In this document: piece after piece, positions 16,734 through 26,477 of the stretch
How positions within the stretch are numbered: the first letter of the stretch is position 1
How the letters are laid out: every line of letters begins with the position of its first letter
DNA from: Heyndrickxia camelliae
GTDB lineage: Bacteria > Bacillota > Bacilli > Bacillales > Bacillaceae_C
Assembly: GCF_002844575.1 (NCBI RefSeq)
Contig: NZ_PIQO01000001.1
Location: 248,001 to 312,000, forward strand
DNA: 64,000 bases
Direction of reading: 5' to 3'
Program-made: the position numbers and the translations under genes
Notes under the pieces: generated by a model
Databases searched by the model: none
Seen by the model: only the letters and a program-made list of their open reading frames with translations
What the model was told of the DNA's origin: nothing

Positions 16734-19700
16734 ATGTCTGTACGTTTTGTAATTGGGCGCACGGGGACAGGAAAGTCAAAGCTTTTTATTGATGAAATAA
16801 CGGAAAAACTGAAAGAATCTCCTAGCGGTGATTCGCTTATTTATTTAGTCCCAGATCAGATGACATTTTTATCTGAATATCGCCTCATCAATACCCCAGG
16901 ATTAAAAGGGATGATTCGTGCCCAGGTATTCAGTTTAACAAGGTTAGCCTGGCGTATATTACAAGAGACAGGTGGTATAAGCAGAAAGCATATTTCTAGT
17001 GCTGGCCTTAATATGCTTATTCGCAAAATAATTAAGGATAAAAAAGACCATTTGAAAATTTTTGGACGAGCAGCCGACAAAACAGGTTTCATTGACCAAA
17101 TGGAAAAGATGTTAACTGAATTTAAACGTTATTGCATCAAGCCTGAAGAACTGTTGCTGGAAAACATGGATGCCCCTAATTCCTTGCAGGATAAATTACA
17201 TGATTTAGAATTGATTTTTCATCATTTTGAAGAAACATTGTTTGGAAAATATTTAGATACAGACGATTATATGAGGCTATTAGCTGAATCAATCGCAAAA
17301 TCTACATATTTGCAAAATGCGGAGATTTTTATTGATGGTTTTCATAGTTTTACACCACAGGAATATATGGTAATTGCCCAATTGATGAAATCATGTAAAC
17401 GGGTCTCTATTGCCTTAACACTTGATCAACCTTTTCGTGAATCTGCACCAGATGAATTGCATTTATTTCGGATGACTGGAGAGACATATAATACCTTATA
17501 TGAGATGGCAGTTAATATTCAAGCGGTAATAGAGGACGACGTCATTCTTACCCAAGCACATCGGTATGAAAATAAGGGTATTCAATACTTAGAGTCAGTA
17601 TTTGATAAACGGCCGGTACCTTCATACAAGGAGGAAACGGACATCAACATTCTCCATTCTGCTAACCGCCGAGCAGAAATGGAAGGTATTGCACGTGAAA
17701 TCCGCAGGCTTGTCAGGACAAATAACTATCGCTATTTGGATTTTGCTATTTTAGTTCGAAACGGGCAGGATTATCAGGATGTGATGGAAACAGTATTCTT
17801 TGATTATGAAATTCCTTATTTCATTGACCAGAAAAGGCCAATGTTTCATCATCCTTTAATAGAATTAATACGTTCTTCCTTAGAAATTATCAATAGCAAC
17901 TGGCGTTATGAGTCCGTGTTTCGTGCAGTAAAAACAGATTTACTATTCCCACTAGATAGTAATCGCCATGAGCTCCGCGAGAAAATGGACCGGCTGGAGA
18001 ACTATGTATTAGCATATGGAATTAAAGGTAATAAGTGGGTGAATAAGGAAAGATGGACATACCGACGAATTAGAGGCCTAGAATTAGAAAATCTTCCGCA
18101 AACAGATGCAGAAAAACAAATTGAACATGAACTGAATGAATTGCGACTATTCATCTCTGCTCCTGTAAATCGGTTATCGCGACGATTGAAAAATGCTAAA
18201 AATGGACAGGAGCTCTGTGAAGCCTTATATCTCTACCTTGAAGAGCTTGATATCCCTGCAAAATTAGAAAGATTATGTCTTTCTGCGGAAGAAAAAGGTG
18301 ATCTCGTCTCGGCTAGGGAGCATGACCAAGCATGGAACGCTGTAATTGATTTAATCGATCAATTTGTTGATATATTTGGACAAGAAATCATATCCTTGAA
18401 GGAATTTGCTCTCATAATAGATTCTGGATTAGAGGCAATGAAGTTTTCTCTTGTTCCGCCCGCAATGGACCAAGTTCTAGTTGCAAATCTTGAATTATCG
18501 CGTCTTTCAGATATCAAAGTAGCATTTGTGATTGGTCTAAATGATGGGATCATGCCAGCAAGAATGAATGAAGAAGGAATATTAGCAGATTCCGATCGAG
18601 AAAGCTTGCTACAAAACGGAATAAAAATCGCTCCAAGCAGCAAAGCAAGGCTGCTCGACGAAGAGTTTCTTGCATATAAAGCATTTACAACACCTTCCCA
18701 TCATTTATTCTTGTCTTATCCTTTAGCAAATGAAGAAGGGAAGGCATTATTACCTTCACCATATTTAAAAAGAATAAGAGAGATATTTCCAAATGTATTG
18801 GAAAAAACGGTAGTAAACGATCCATCTGAAATAAATTTTCTTGAACAACTTGAGTATGTTTCCCATCCAAATACAGCGATTGCCTTTTTAACTTCACAAC
18901 TTCAGCAAAAGAAACGTGGGTATCCAGTACCGGACTTTTGGTGGGATGTTTATAATTATTATATTAAGAGTCCTAACTGGAAGCAGCAAACTGTTCATAT
19001 TTTATCAAGTCTCTTTTATCAAAATAAAGCAAAACAGTTAACGGAAGAAACAAGTGCGGAATTATACGGAGATAAAATCTTGGCAAGTGTATCCCGGATG
19101 GAGCTATTCCATGGTTGTCCATTTTCACACTTTGCATCTCATGGACTAAAATTAAGAGAAAGACAGACATTTAAATTAGAAGCACCCGATATCGGTGATT
19201 TATTTCATGGTGCACTAAAATGGATTTCCGATGAAATTGGAAAGCACGGATTATCTTGGAAGTCTTTAACAAAAGATCAATGTAATGCATTAGCGAAAGA
19301 GGCAGTGGCGTTTTTGGCTCCAAAATTGCAGCATCAAATTCTTCTTAGCTCTAATCGTCATCATTATATTAGACGAAAGCTTGAACAAGTAATCGGGCGT
19401 GCTTCTCTTGTGTTAAGTCAACAGGCGAAACAAAGCGGTTTTACACCCATTGGGATGGAGCTTGATTTCGGAGCCAAGTCCGCATTGCCTCCTCTTACTT
19501 TTACATTGAGGAATGGAACAAAGATGGAACTGCAAGGACGAATTGACCGTGTTGATAAGGCACAGGATGAAAATGGTGTTTATTTAAGAGTGATAGACTA
19601 TAAGTCTAGTGCGAGAACCTTGGACTTGACAGAAGTGTATTATGGCTTGGCATTACAAATGCTTACCTACTTAGATATTGTCGTGACTAATTCTCAAACT

Positions 19701-20234
19701 TTAATAGGCACCGAAGGAGTTCCAGCAGGAGTCTTATATTTCCACCTCCATAATCCGATCGTCAAGAGCAATAAAATTTTAACGTTGGAAGAAATTGAGG
19801 AAGAAATTTTTAAGAGCTTTAAAATGAAGGGATTAATGTTAGACGATGCGCAAGTGGTTAAATTAATGGATGAGTCATTAGAAACAGGCACATCTAAAAT
19901 TGTATCAGCGGAGTTAAAAAAAGATGGAACATTATCGGCACGTTCACAAGTTGCCGGGAAGGAGGATTTTAAAATCCTTCACCGTTACGTTCGGAACCTT
20001 TATAAAGAATCAGGGAATGCCATTTCATCTGGTATTGTAGATATTAATCCATATCAATTGAAAAAACGCACCCCATGTGAGTTTTGTTCGTTTAAATCGG
20101 TTTGTCAATTTGATCAATCATTAGAAGATAATCAATATAGAATTTTATCACAAGAGAAGCCAAGCGATTTACTGAATTTAATACGAGAGGAGGTCTTGAA
20201 TGGTGAAGACAATCATTCCAATGAAGCCGGCTGA
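16734..20234 (+). CDS. addB: ATP-dependent helicase/deoxyribonuclease subunit B
   Basis: AddB, 1166 aa, the same length as the B. subtilis protein. GAGGAG precedes ATG 16734, which gives MSVRFVIGRTGTGKSK; the ATG at 16695 lies upstream of that site and is not used. Walker-A-like GRTGTGKS is at the N-terminus. The C-terminal RecB-type nuclease has GRIDRV and IDYKSS. Iron-sulfur cysteines are present: one in HGCPF (about residue 793) and three in CEFC-x5-C near residue 1115. With AddA it resects double-strand breaks and recognises Chi. It overlaps addA by 35 bases. Confidence 0.96.
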   Translation: MSVRFVIGRTGTGKSKLFIDEITEKLKESPSGDSLIYLVPDQMTFLSEYRLINTPGLKGMIRAQVFSLTRLAWRILQETGGISRKHISSAGLNMLIRKIIKDKKDHLKIFGRAADKTGFIDQMEKMLTEFKRYCIKPEELLLENMDAPNSLQDKLHDLELIFHHFEETLFGKYLDTDDYMRLLAESIAKSTYLQNAEIFIDGFHSFTPQEYMVIAQLMKSCKRVSIALTLDQPFRESAPDELHLFRMTGETYNTLYEMAVNIQAVIEDDVILTQAHRYENKGIQYLESVFDKRPVPSYKEETDINILHSANRRAEMEGIAREIRRLVRTNNYRYLDFAILVRNGQDYQDVMETVFFDYEIPYFIDQKRPMFHHPLIELIRSSLEIINSNWRYESVFRAVKTDLLFPLDSNRHELREKMDRLENYVLAYGIKGNKWVNKERWTYRRIRGLELENLPQTDAEKQIEHELNELRLFISAPVNRLSRRLKNAKNGQELCEALYLYLEELDIPAKLERLCLSAEEKGDLVSAREHDQAWNAVIDLIDQFVDIFGQEIISLKEFALIIDSGLEAMKFSLVPPAMDQVLVANLELSRLSDIKVAFVIGLNDGIMPARMNEEGILADSDRESLLQNGIKIAPSSKARLLDEEFLAYKAFTTPSHHLFLSYPLANEEGKALLPSPYLKRIREIFPNVLEKTVVNDPSEINFLEQLEYVSHPNTAIAFLTSQLQQKKRGYPVPDFWWDVYNYYIKSPNWKQQTVHILSSLFYQNKAKQLTEETSAELYGDKILASVSRMELFHGCPFSHFASHGLKLRERQTFKLEAPDIGDLFHGALKWISDEIGKHGLSWKSLTKDQCNALAKEAVAFLAPKLQHQILLSSNRHHYIRRKLEQVIGRASLVLSQQAKQSGFTPIGMELDFGAKSALPPLTFTLRNGTKMELQGRIDRVDKAQDENGVYLRVIDYKSSARTLDLTEVYYGLALQMLTYLDIVVTNSQTLIGTEGVPAGVLYFHLHNPIVKSNKILTLEEIEEEIFKSFKMKGLMLDDAQVVKLMDESLETGTSKIVSAELKKDGTLSARSQVAGKEDFKILHRYVRNLYKESGNAISSGIVDINPYQLKKRTPCEFCSFKSVCQFDQSLEDNQYRILSQEKPSDLLNLIREEVLNGEDNHSNEAG

Positions 20235-23200
20235 TTCCACATGGACAGATGATCAATGGAAAGCAATTATGGCAAAGGATCAAAATATATTGGTTGCAGC
20301 AGCAGCCGGATCAGGAAAAACTGCTGTACTTGTGGAAAGGATTATTCAAAAAATCATTTCTAAAGACGATCCAATAGATGTCGATCAATTATTGGTAGTA
20401 ACTTTTACTAACGCATCTGCTGCAGAAATGCGTCATCGCATTGGGGAAGCATTAGAAAAAGAAATTGAAATGAACCCTTCATCAGGTAGGCTGAGAAAGC
20501 AGCTAACATTGTTAAATAAAGCATCTATTTCTACCCTTCATTCATTCTGTTTGGAAGTAATCCGTAAATACTATTATTTAATAGATATTGATCCGGGATT
20601 TCGAATTGCAGATGAGACGGAAAGAGAAGTGCTTTTGGATGAGTGTTTAGACGACCTATTTGAAACGGAATATGGAAAAGAAAATAATGAGGCTTTCTTC
20701 CGATTGGTAGATACATTTACGAATGACCGCAGTGATACAGCACTACAAGAATTAGTTAGCAAATTATATGATTTTTCAAGATCCCATCCAAATCCCGATA
20801 AATGGCTTGATCAATTGGTAGAAATGTACAATGTTACAGAAGACATGGATATTGATCAACTGCCGTTTATGGATGTACTGAGGTTTGATATTTCTCAACA
20901 ACTGGAAGGTGCTAAAAGCTTGTTGGAAGAAGCATATGAAATGACAAAACTGCCAGGAGGACCGGCACCACGAGCGGAAAACTATCTGGATGATATGGAA
21001 GTTGTTAGTACAGTCCTAAAACAAGTTAACGGTCCATGGGATCAACTTTATGAGGCAATGAATAATTGGACGTTCGGTCGGGCTAAGCCATGCAAAGGTG
21101 ACGAATATAATAAAGATCTAGTGAAAGCAGCGGATGCCCTAAGGAAAAAAGCGAAAGAAACACTGGAAAAAATACGTGAAGAACTTTTCTCACGTAAACC
21201 TTCTTATTTCTTAAAAGATATGCGTGAAATGAGAGATGTTATTGATACTCTTGTGTTGACTGTAAAAGAATTTGGCAAAAAGTTCGAGCAAATAAAAATG
21301 GAAAAAGGTTTGGTAGACTTTACCGATATCGAGCATTACTGTCTTGGCATATTAGGAATAATAAAAGAGGATGGTATTACAATGAAACCATCTGAGGCCG
21401 CACTTGATTATCGAAAACAATTTAGAGAAGTGTTAGTGGACGAGTACCAGGATACAAATATGGTACAGGAAACCATTTTAAAACTTGTCACACATGATGG
21501 CGATGAAAATGGCAATCTATTTATGGTTGGAGATGTAAAACAATCGATCTACCGCTTTCGTTTGGCAGAACCAAACCTATTCCTAAATAAATATAACCGA
21601 TTTTCACCGCTTGGAGAAAATACAGGATTAAGGATTGATTTATCAAAGAACTTTAGAAGTCGGCATGAGGTACTTTCGGGAACGAACTTCCTCTTTAAAC
21701 AAATCATGGGTGAAAAGGTCGGCGAAATTAATTATGATCCGCAGGCTGAGCTTGTGAAAGGCGCGTCATATCCAGAAGACACACCTTATCCAATTGAAGT
21801 AGCTTTCATTGATTTAGAGGAATCAAAAGGCGATGAAACAGATGAAAGTATGGATCTGAATGATCAATTTGATAAAGTGGATCTGGAAAAATCACAGCTT
21901 GAAGCACGTTTCATAGCCAAGAAAATAAAAAAACTAATAAATGAGCAGAAGGAAGTATTTAATCCTAAAACCGGCACATATAGACCAATTCAATATCGTG
22001 ATATTGTTATTTTACTTCGTTCCATGGCGTGGGCTCCGGAAATTATGGAGGAATTTAAATTAGCAGGTATTCCTATATATGCCAACCTTTCAACCGGCTA
22101 TTTTGAAGCAACGGAAGTCAATATTATTATGTCTTTATTAAAAGTCATTGATAATCCATATCAAGACATCCCGCTTGCAGGGGTGTTAAGATCCCCAATT
22201 GTTGGATTGGATGAAGAACAGTTGGCAATCGTTCGAATTCAAAACAAGCAAGGAACATTTTACGAAGCTCTAGTCTCATTTTTGCAGGAGCGCCCAACAG
22301 CTGAAAAAGAAGAATTATATGAAAAATTAAGGTGTTTTACAGAAAAGTTAAATAGTTGGAGGGATAATGCACGTGTAGGTGCGTTATCAGAACTACTATG
22401 GCAAATATATCGGGACACCCATTTTTATGACTTTGTAGGGGGCTTGCCAGGTGGGAAACAGAGACAAGCAAATCTGAGGGCTTTATACGATCGCGCCAGA
22501 CAATATGAGTCTACCTCTTTTAGAGGATTATTCCGCTTTTTGCGATTTATTGAAAGAATGCAAGAGAAGGGCAAAGATCTTGGTGCAGCGCGTGCGATAA
22601 GTGAACAAGAAGATGTGGTGCGGATGATGACCATTCACTCTAGTAAAGGTTTGGAATTTCCAATCGTATTTGTTGCAGGATTATCGCGAAAATTTAATAT
22701 GATGGATGTTCAGCATTCGTACTTATTTGATAAGGAATTAGGTTTTGCATGCAGGTATATGAATGTGGACAAAAGAATTACGTATCCTTCATTACCACAG
22801 CTTGCCTTTAAAAGAAAGAAAAAGTTGGAGACATTGTCCGAGGAAATGCGTGTCCTTTATGTTGCATTAACGAGGGCAAAAGAAAAATTGTATTTGGTCA
22901 GTACTTTAAAAAGTGTTCAAAAGTCGATTGCAAAGTGGGAAAAAAATCATTCGCATCTTGAATGGTTATTAAGGGATGACGTACGTGCAAGAGCTACATC
23001 CTATATAGATTGGATAGGGCCGGCATTAGTTCGCCACATTGATTCACCTTTTGCAGAAGGGCGGGAATATATAGCCGAAGAAATTTGGAACCATCCGTCA
23101 AAATGGGATATTCAAATTCATTCTAAAAATGATTTTATCCAAATGGAAAACATTCAGAAGGAAAAAATGAATTGGAAGGAAATGGTTAAATCTGGTAATG

Positions 23201-23949
23201 TGATGAACGTTGAAACAGAAAATAACGGACAAATAGCTGAATGGTTAAATTGGTCCTATTCTCATAAGGCTTCTACAATAAGACGTTCAAAACAATCTGT
23301 TTCCGAGGTGAAACGGATGTATGAAGTAAGAGATGAGGCTTCTAGTTCTGAAATAATGAAAGCATTTGAAAAGCCTATATCAGGACGTCCGAGATTTATG
23401 AGTGAGAAGAAATTAACTCCCGCCGAAAAGGGAACAGTCTTGCATATGGTAATGCAGCATGTGCCACTAAATGAATTGCCAACAGTAGATTGCATTGAAA
23501 CATTATTGGAAGATATGGTAAAGAAAGAGCTTCTTACAAGTGAGCAAATTAGTGTGGTCCAACCGGAAAATATTATTCGATTTTTTGAGACAGAATTAGG
23601 ACAGTTAATGTTAAAATCGAAAGCCGTAAAAAGGGAGGTACCTTTCAGTTTAGCAATACCAGCCACTGAAATGTATCAAGAGGATTCATTAACAGACGAG
23701 TCTATCCTGATTCAAGGGGTTATCGATTGTTTGATAGAAGAGAAGGATCATATTATTTTGCTTGATTACAAAACGGATGGAATTCACGACCGCTACAAGG
23801 GTGGATTTGAAGAAGCGAAGCCCGTTTTGGAAAAAAGATATAAAACGCAGCTCGATTTTTACGAAAGAGCTCTCCAAGATATTATACAGAAACCTGTCAA
23901 AGGCAAATATCTCTATTTCTTTGACGGCGGCCATCTCTTACAGTTGTGA
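20200..23949 (+). CDS. addA: ATP-dependent helicase/nuclease subunit A
   Basis: AddA, 1249 aa, UvrD-type helicase fused to a RecB-family nuclease. Walker A AAAAGSGKTAVL is near residue 32, VDEYQDTN is motif II, then GDVKQSIYRFR (motif III), MTIHSSKGLEFP (motif V) and VALTRAKEKLY (motif VI); the nuclease motif ILLDYKTD is near the C-terminus. ATG 20200 lies within addB with GAGGAGG 6 bases before it, so translation is coupled. B. subtilis has sbcD and sbcC next; here addA ends at a repeat and a terminator. Confidence 0.96.
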   Translation: MVKTIIPMKPADSTWTDDQWKAIMAKDQNILVAAAAGSGKTAVLVERIIQKIISKDDPIDVDQLLVVTFTNASAAEMRHRIGEALEKEIEMNPSSGRLRKQLTLLNKASISTLHSFCLEVIRKYYYLIDIDPGFRIADETEREVLLDECLDDLFETEYGKENNEAFFRLVDTFTNDRSDTALQELVSKLYDFSRSHPNPDKWLDQLVEMYNVTEDMDIDQLPFMDVLRFDISQQLEGAKSLLEEAYEMTKLPGGPAPRAENYLDDMEVVSTVLKQVNGPWDQLYEAMNNWTFGRAKPCKGDEYNKDLVKAADALRKKAKETLEKIREELFSRKPSYFLKDMREMRDVIDTLVLTVKEFGKKFEQIKMEKGLVDFTDIEHYCLGILGIIKEDGITMKPSEAALDYRKQFREVLVDEYQDTNMVQETILKLVTHDGDENGNLFMVGDVKQSIYRFRLAEPNLFLNKYNRFSPLGENTGLRIDLSKNFRSRHEVLSGTNFLFKQIMGEKVGEINYDPQAELVKGASYPEDTPYPIEVAFIDLEESKGDETDESMDLNDQFDKVDLEKSQLEARFIAKKIKKLINEQKEVFNPKTGTYRPIQYRDIVILLRSMAWAPEIMEEFKLAGIPIYANLSTGYFEATEVNIIMSLLKVIDNPYQDIPLAGVLRSPIVGLDEEQLAIVRIQNKQGTFYEALVSFLQERPTAEKEELYEKLRCFTEKLNSWRDNARVGALSELLWQIYRDTHFYDFVGGLPGGKQRQANLRALYDRARQYESTSFRGLFRFLRFIERMQEKGKDLGAARAISEQEDVVRMMTIHSSKGLEFPIVFVAGLSRKFNMMDVQHSYLFDKELGFACRYMNVDKRITYPSLPQLAFKRKKKLETLSEEMRVLYVALTRAKEKLYLVSTLKSVQKSIAKWEKNHSHLEWLLRDDVRARATSYIDWIGPALVRHIDSPFAEGREYIAEEIWNHPSKWDIQIHSKNDFIQMENIQKEKMNWKEMVKSGNVMNVETENNGQIAEWLNWSYSHKASTIRRSKQSVSEVKRMYEVRDEASSSEIMKAFEKPISGRPRFMSEKKLTPAEKGTVLHMVMQHVPLNELPTVDCIETLLEDMVKKELLTSEQISVVQPENIIRFFETELGQLMLKSKAVKREVPFSLAIPATEMYQEDSLTDESILIQGVIDCLIEEKDHIILLDYKTDGIHDRYKGGFEEAKPVLEKRYKTQLDFYERALQDIIQKPVKGKYLYFFDGGHLLQL

Positions 23950-23999
23950 GGGATAAGGGACAGGTCCCTTTTCCTAAAAACTATTCTTAAGAAAATAGT

Positions 24000-24034
24000 A
24001 AGGCATTGATCTCGTGCAGGATCAATGCCTTTAA
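24000..24034 (+). terminator. Terminator after addA
   Basis: A 12-bp perfect stem (24000-24011 with 24020-24031), 8-nt loop, short T/A tail. It lies between convergent addA and gerPF, though nearer to addA. Confidence 0.65.
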
Positions 24035-24070
24035 AATAATAAAGTTCTATTATAACATAAATATTTAAAT

Positions 24071-24221
24071 CTATGTCTTGCTTCCGGCTAGCGAATTTCT
24101 ACGTCTATTCTCTCCGATAAGTCAACATCAGGTGAAAATGGAAGTAATATTTTTACTTGTAAAAGTACATTTCCAATTTCATTCATCCACAAGCCGACGG
24201 GCAACGCGCAAGTGTTTTTCT
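24071..24221. repeat. Intergenic repeat element, copy B
   Basis: About 150 bp similar at both ends to 9541-9766: ATTTCTACGTCTATTCTCTC then GATAAGTCAACATCA on the left, CATTTCCAATTTCATTCATC and an ACGCGCAAGTG end on the right. Copy A carries about 60 extra bases in the middle. It lies between addA and gerPF. Confidence 0.6.
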
Positions 24222-24439
24222 TAATTATTCGCAATGGTCGGCTGGTCAACTAAGGAGTAATTAAATGTGTTATTTAGGCTAAGAAAATTATTGTTCAGTA
24301 CTATTCCTGCAGTTGTAAATGCTCCTGCACCTGATGAGACTTTTGTACTTGTTTTTGGTGATGTAAAGGCGGAATCGCCAAACTGCATGACACCGCCTCC
24401 CATATTTACAATCTGTAATGGCCCAATAATTGCAGGCAT
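24221..24439 (-). CDS. gerPF: Spore germination/coat permeability protein GerPF
   Basis: Small GerPA/GerPF family protein, 72 aa from MPAIIGP at 24439; the in-frame ATG three codons earlier overlaps the AAAGGA ribosome binding site. It has the family pattern of MPxxVG, a GGVMQFGD strand and a C-terminal NNTFNYSLVDQ. GerP proteins are made in the mother cell and allow germinants to pass the spore coat. Last gene of the operon. Confidence 0.88.
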   Translation of the reverse strand: MPAIIGPLQIVNMGGGVMQFGDSAFTSPKTSTKVSSGAGAFTTAGIVLNNNFLSLNNTFNYSLVDQPTIANN

Positions 24440-24503
24440 AAAAAACATCCTTTATCATTTATTCTTCTTGTTCCACATTCTATGCACAAATCTTTCTGGA
24501 CGT

Positions 24504-24884
24504 TCATACCTCTGGCCTACTTTTTAGTTGACGAACGTGATGTACTCTTGATTCTAGATAAGCATCCTTTATCGAACCTACGTGAAAAATCGAACTGGAG
24601 GATATCCCTATAATATTAATGTGATCTACTCTTATTACTGGATCTAGATTATAACGATGAAATTGAATATTCACCGTAATGGGAGGAAGGGGAATTACTT
24701 CGCTAAAGATGGGAAAGTCATCAAAAGAAACTTCAAATCCAAAATATAATTCTTCCTCACGTTGAACGGCAAATGCTCTAGAATAAGCCTTAATATGAGT
24801 GGTATCCCCAATTCGAACATTTGAGCCAAATACTACATCGTTAATACTTATTTCTTGAACGACTGAATTTCTGACCCCATCCAT
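24504..24884 (-). CDS. gerPE: Spore germination protein GerPE
   Basis: 126 aa, matching GerPE in length and position. Starts MDGVRNSVVQEISINDV three bases after the gerPD stop, using AGAGGA inside the gerPD end. The C-terminal part INIIGISSSSIFHVGS echoes the repeated strand motif found in GerPB and GerPD. Coat-associated, needed for germinant access. Confidence 0.88.
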   Translation of the reverse strand: MDGVRNSVVQEISINDVVFGSNVRIGDTTHIKAYSRAFAVQREEELYFGFEVSFDDFPIFSEVIPLPPITVNIQFHRYNLDPVIRVDHINIIGISSSSIFHVGSIKDAYLESRVHHVRQLKSRPEV

Positions 24885-24887
24885 TCT

Positions 24888-25067
24888 TTATCCTCTCGGT
24901 ACAAATGGTACAAATGGGCCGATAATAAGGGACTCGGCAGGGGTATCAAATGTAGATGCCTGCTGTATAGTTTCTGCGTCCCCAATCATAAATAAGGCAG
25001 AACTGGCAATACCAATTATTTCGATATTTTCAACATGTAATTCCCGATTTATAACATTAAGTTCCAT
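24888..25067 (-). CDS. gerPD: Spore germination protein GerPD
   Basis: 59-aa protein found by reading the gap between gerPC and gerPE. ATG at 25067 has GGAGGAAAT upstream and overlaps the end of gerPC by 11 bases. The sequence begins MELNVINRELHV and continues with IIGIASSALFMIGD, the motif shared across GerP proteins, ending FVPFVPRG. The length fits GerPD. Confidence 0.88.
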   Translation of the reverse strand: MELNVINRELHVENIEIIGIASSALFMIGDAETIQQASTFDTPAESLIIGPFVPFVPRG

Positions 25068-25677
25068 TTGTATTTCCTCCGTTTATATTGTTTGGAAGCT
25101 TTGAAATAAACATGAAGATAGCTTGATCAATATCAGTCTTCATCTTTTGATAAACTTGGTTTAATAATTCTTCTTTTGACATATTTCCGAGATTTTGCCC
25201 AGCCAAAATATTAAGATAATGATCAACTCTTTGAGGTATTTGTTTATGAAGATCATCCATAATAAAATCCCTATATTGTTGATCAAGAGTAATTCCCAAT
25301 TGTTGTTCTGTATCAGATATCACTGTGTGAATATCATTTCCAACATAATGATTTAATCTGTTTATTAATTCCTGTTTGAAAGCCGGTTCTGAAACCATCG
25401 ATGCTGAGTTAGTATTGTTATTGGGAATCTCCATATCTTCTATCTTTTCTGACAAGTCTGCAGGGTTTAATCCGATGTTTAAAGTTCCATCCAATCTTTC
25501 AATCTTTAATTGATCAAATTTATATTCCAATCTTTCCACATTTATTGGAGGCTTTTCTTTCAAAGAATCAACCTCTGTTTTTAATTCCTTCACCATTTTT
25601 TCAAATTTTGTTATTCTTTTTTCTTGTTGATGGATATATTGATAAAGTTGTTGAATATATGCATGAATATCTACCAT
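25057..25677 (-). CDS. gerPC: Spore germination protein GerPC
   Basis: 206 aa from ATG 25677 (MVDIHAYIQQLYQYIHQQ), preceded by AGAGAGG; an upstream in-frame TTG at 25701 would start before that site. The N-terminal 60 residues form a coiled coil (FEKMVKELKTEVDSLKEK). The rest is the conserved GerPC region, including LINRLNHYVGND. Length equals the B. subtilis protein within a residue. Probably the structural partner of the small GerP proteins. Confidence 0.9.
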   Translation of the reverse strand: MVDIHAYIQQLYQYIHQQEKRITKFEKMVKELKTEVDSLKEKPPINVERLEYKFDQLKIERLDGTLNIGLNPADLSEKIEDMEIPNNNTNSASMVSEPAFKQELINRLNHYVGNDIHTVISDTEQQLGITLDQQYRDFIMDDLHKQIPQRVDHYLNILAGQNLGNMSKEELLNQVYQKMKTDIDQAIFMFISKLPNNINGGNTNGT

Positions 25678-25773
25678 TATAAAAACCTCTCTTTTTATCA
25701 ATATAGATCCTTATGTGCAATGGTTAAAAAATCCAATATATTGGATGGAAGCTGTGCGACTCGAAGCAATGAT

Positions 25774-26001
25774 TTATCTAGGACCTGGGGATGTTTGAAA
25801 AGGTACAAGAAATGCTGTTTGCGATTCAGCACCCGTCGTTGCCCCTACACGCGGCGCAGGTCTGATAAATCCTCCAGTATTATATAAATAGGAGGCGGGT
25901 TTAATAATTCCGGCACTACCTATTTGAAAAACCGATGAATTGGAAATACCACCTATTTTAATCATCCGAATTTGAATGGTCTGTTGCAAATAAATTTTCA
26001 T
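25774..26001 (-). CDS. gerPB: Spore germination protein GerPB
   Basis: 75 aa; starts MKIYLQQTIQIRMIKIGGIS after AGGTGG. ISNSSVFQIGSAGII is the GerPB form of the repeated strand motif, and the Pro-rich C-terminus (VPFQTSPGP) is typical. Second gene of the gerP operon. Confidence 0.88.
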   Translation of the reverse strand: MKIYLQQTIQIRMIKIGGISNSSVFQIGSAGIIKPASYLYNTGGFIRPAPRVGATTGAESQTAFLVPFQTSPGPR

Positions 26002-26093
26002 GGGGTTCCACCTTTTGTACAGAGAATAAGAACATTTTCGTATTTAAAATAGTAGAATTAGTAAACCAATGGGCAAGTAGTCTATTTTTATCA

Positions 26094-26315
26094 TTAGAAA
26101 TTTAAGAAGTTACCTTGATCCACTCCATCCATATCAAATGTATTAGTCGAAGATTGTTCATTTCGTATGGATAATGTTTCTCCGGTGTTAAACGATCCGG
26201 CGCCAGCAAAGGTTTTTACAGATGCATTTGGTATAATTTGAAATACATCACCAATATTAAATACACCGCTCGATCCAATATTCATAATTTGAACGGCACC
26301 GACAAATCCAGGCAT
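26094..26315 (-). CDS. gerPA: Spore germination protein GerPA
   Basis: 73 aa, first gene of the operon and paralogue of GerPF: MPGFVGAVQIMNIGSSGVFNIGD, then FAGAGSFNTG and a C-terminal SSTNTFDMDGVDQ. Length matches GerPA. AAGGATG lies upstream, and a sigma-K-type promoter about 60-90 bases upstream. Confidence 0.9.
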   Translation of the reverse strand: MPGFVGAVQIMNIGSSGVFNIGDVFQIIPNASVKTFAGAGSFNTGETLSIRNEQSSTNTFDMDGVDQGNFLNF

Positions 26316-26376
26316 TACCGTTCACATCCTTTGGAATAAAATTAATGGTTTAAATAGGCATTTCACTTATCTGCAA

Positions 26377-26403
26377 TATCATATGAGGGAAGAATAAAAA
26401 TGT
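26377..26403 (-). promoter_or_regulatory. Putative sigma-K promoter of the gerP operon
   Basis: On the minus strand an AC at the -35 position, 16 bases, then CATATGATA match the sigma-K pattern AC-N16-CATAnnnTA. The gerP operon is expressed in the late mother cell in B. subtilis, so the match is in the expected place. Confidence 0.65.
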
Positions 26404-26477
26404 GATTAATTAGCCTAAATCTCTCTGACGTTGTAAAATGGAATGGTGAATAAATATTAAGTGCATGAGGTATTTAT

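Noticed and set aside
16547-16762. Minus-strand ORF between the activator gene and addB
   Set aside because: Overlaps the addB start and ribosome binding site, resembles no family, and lies on a repeat segment.
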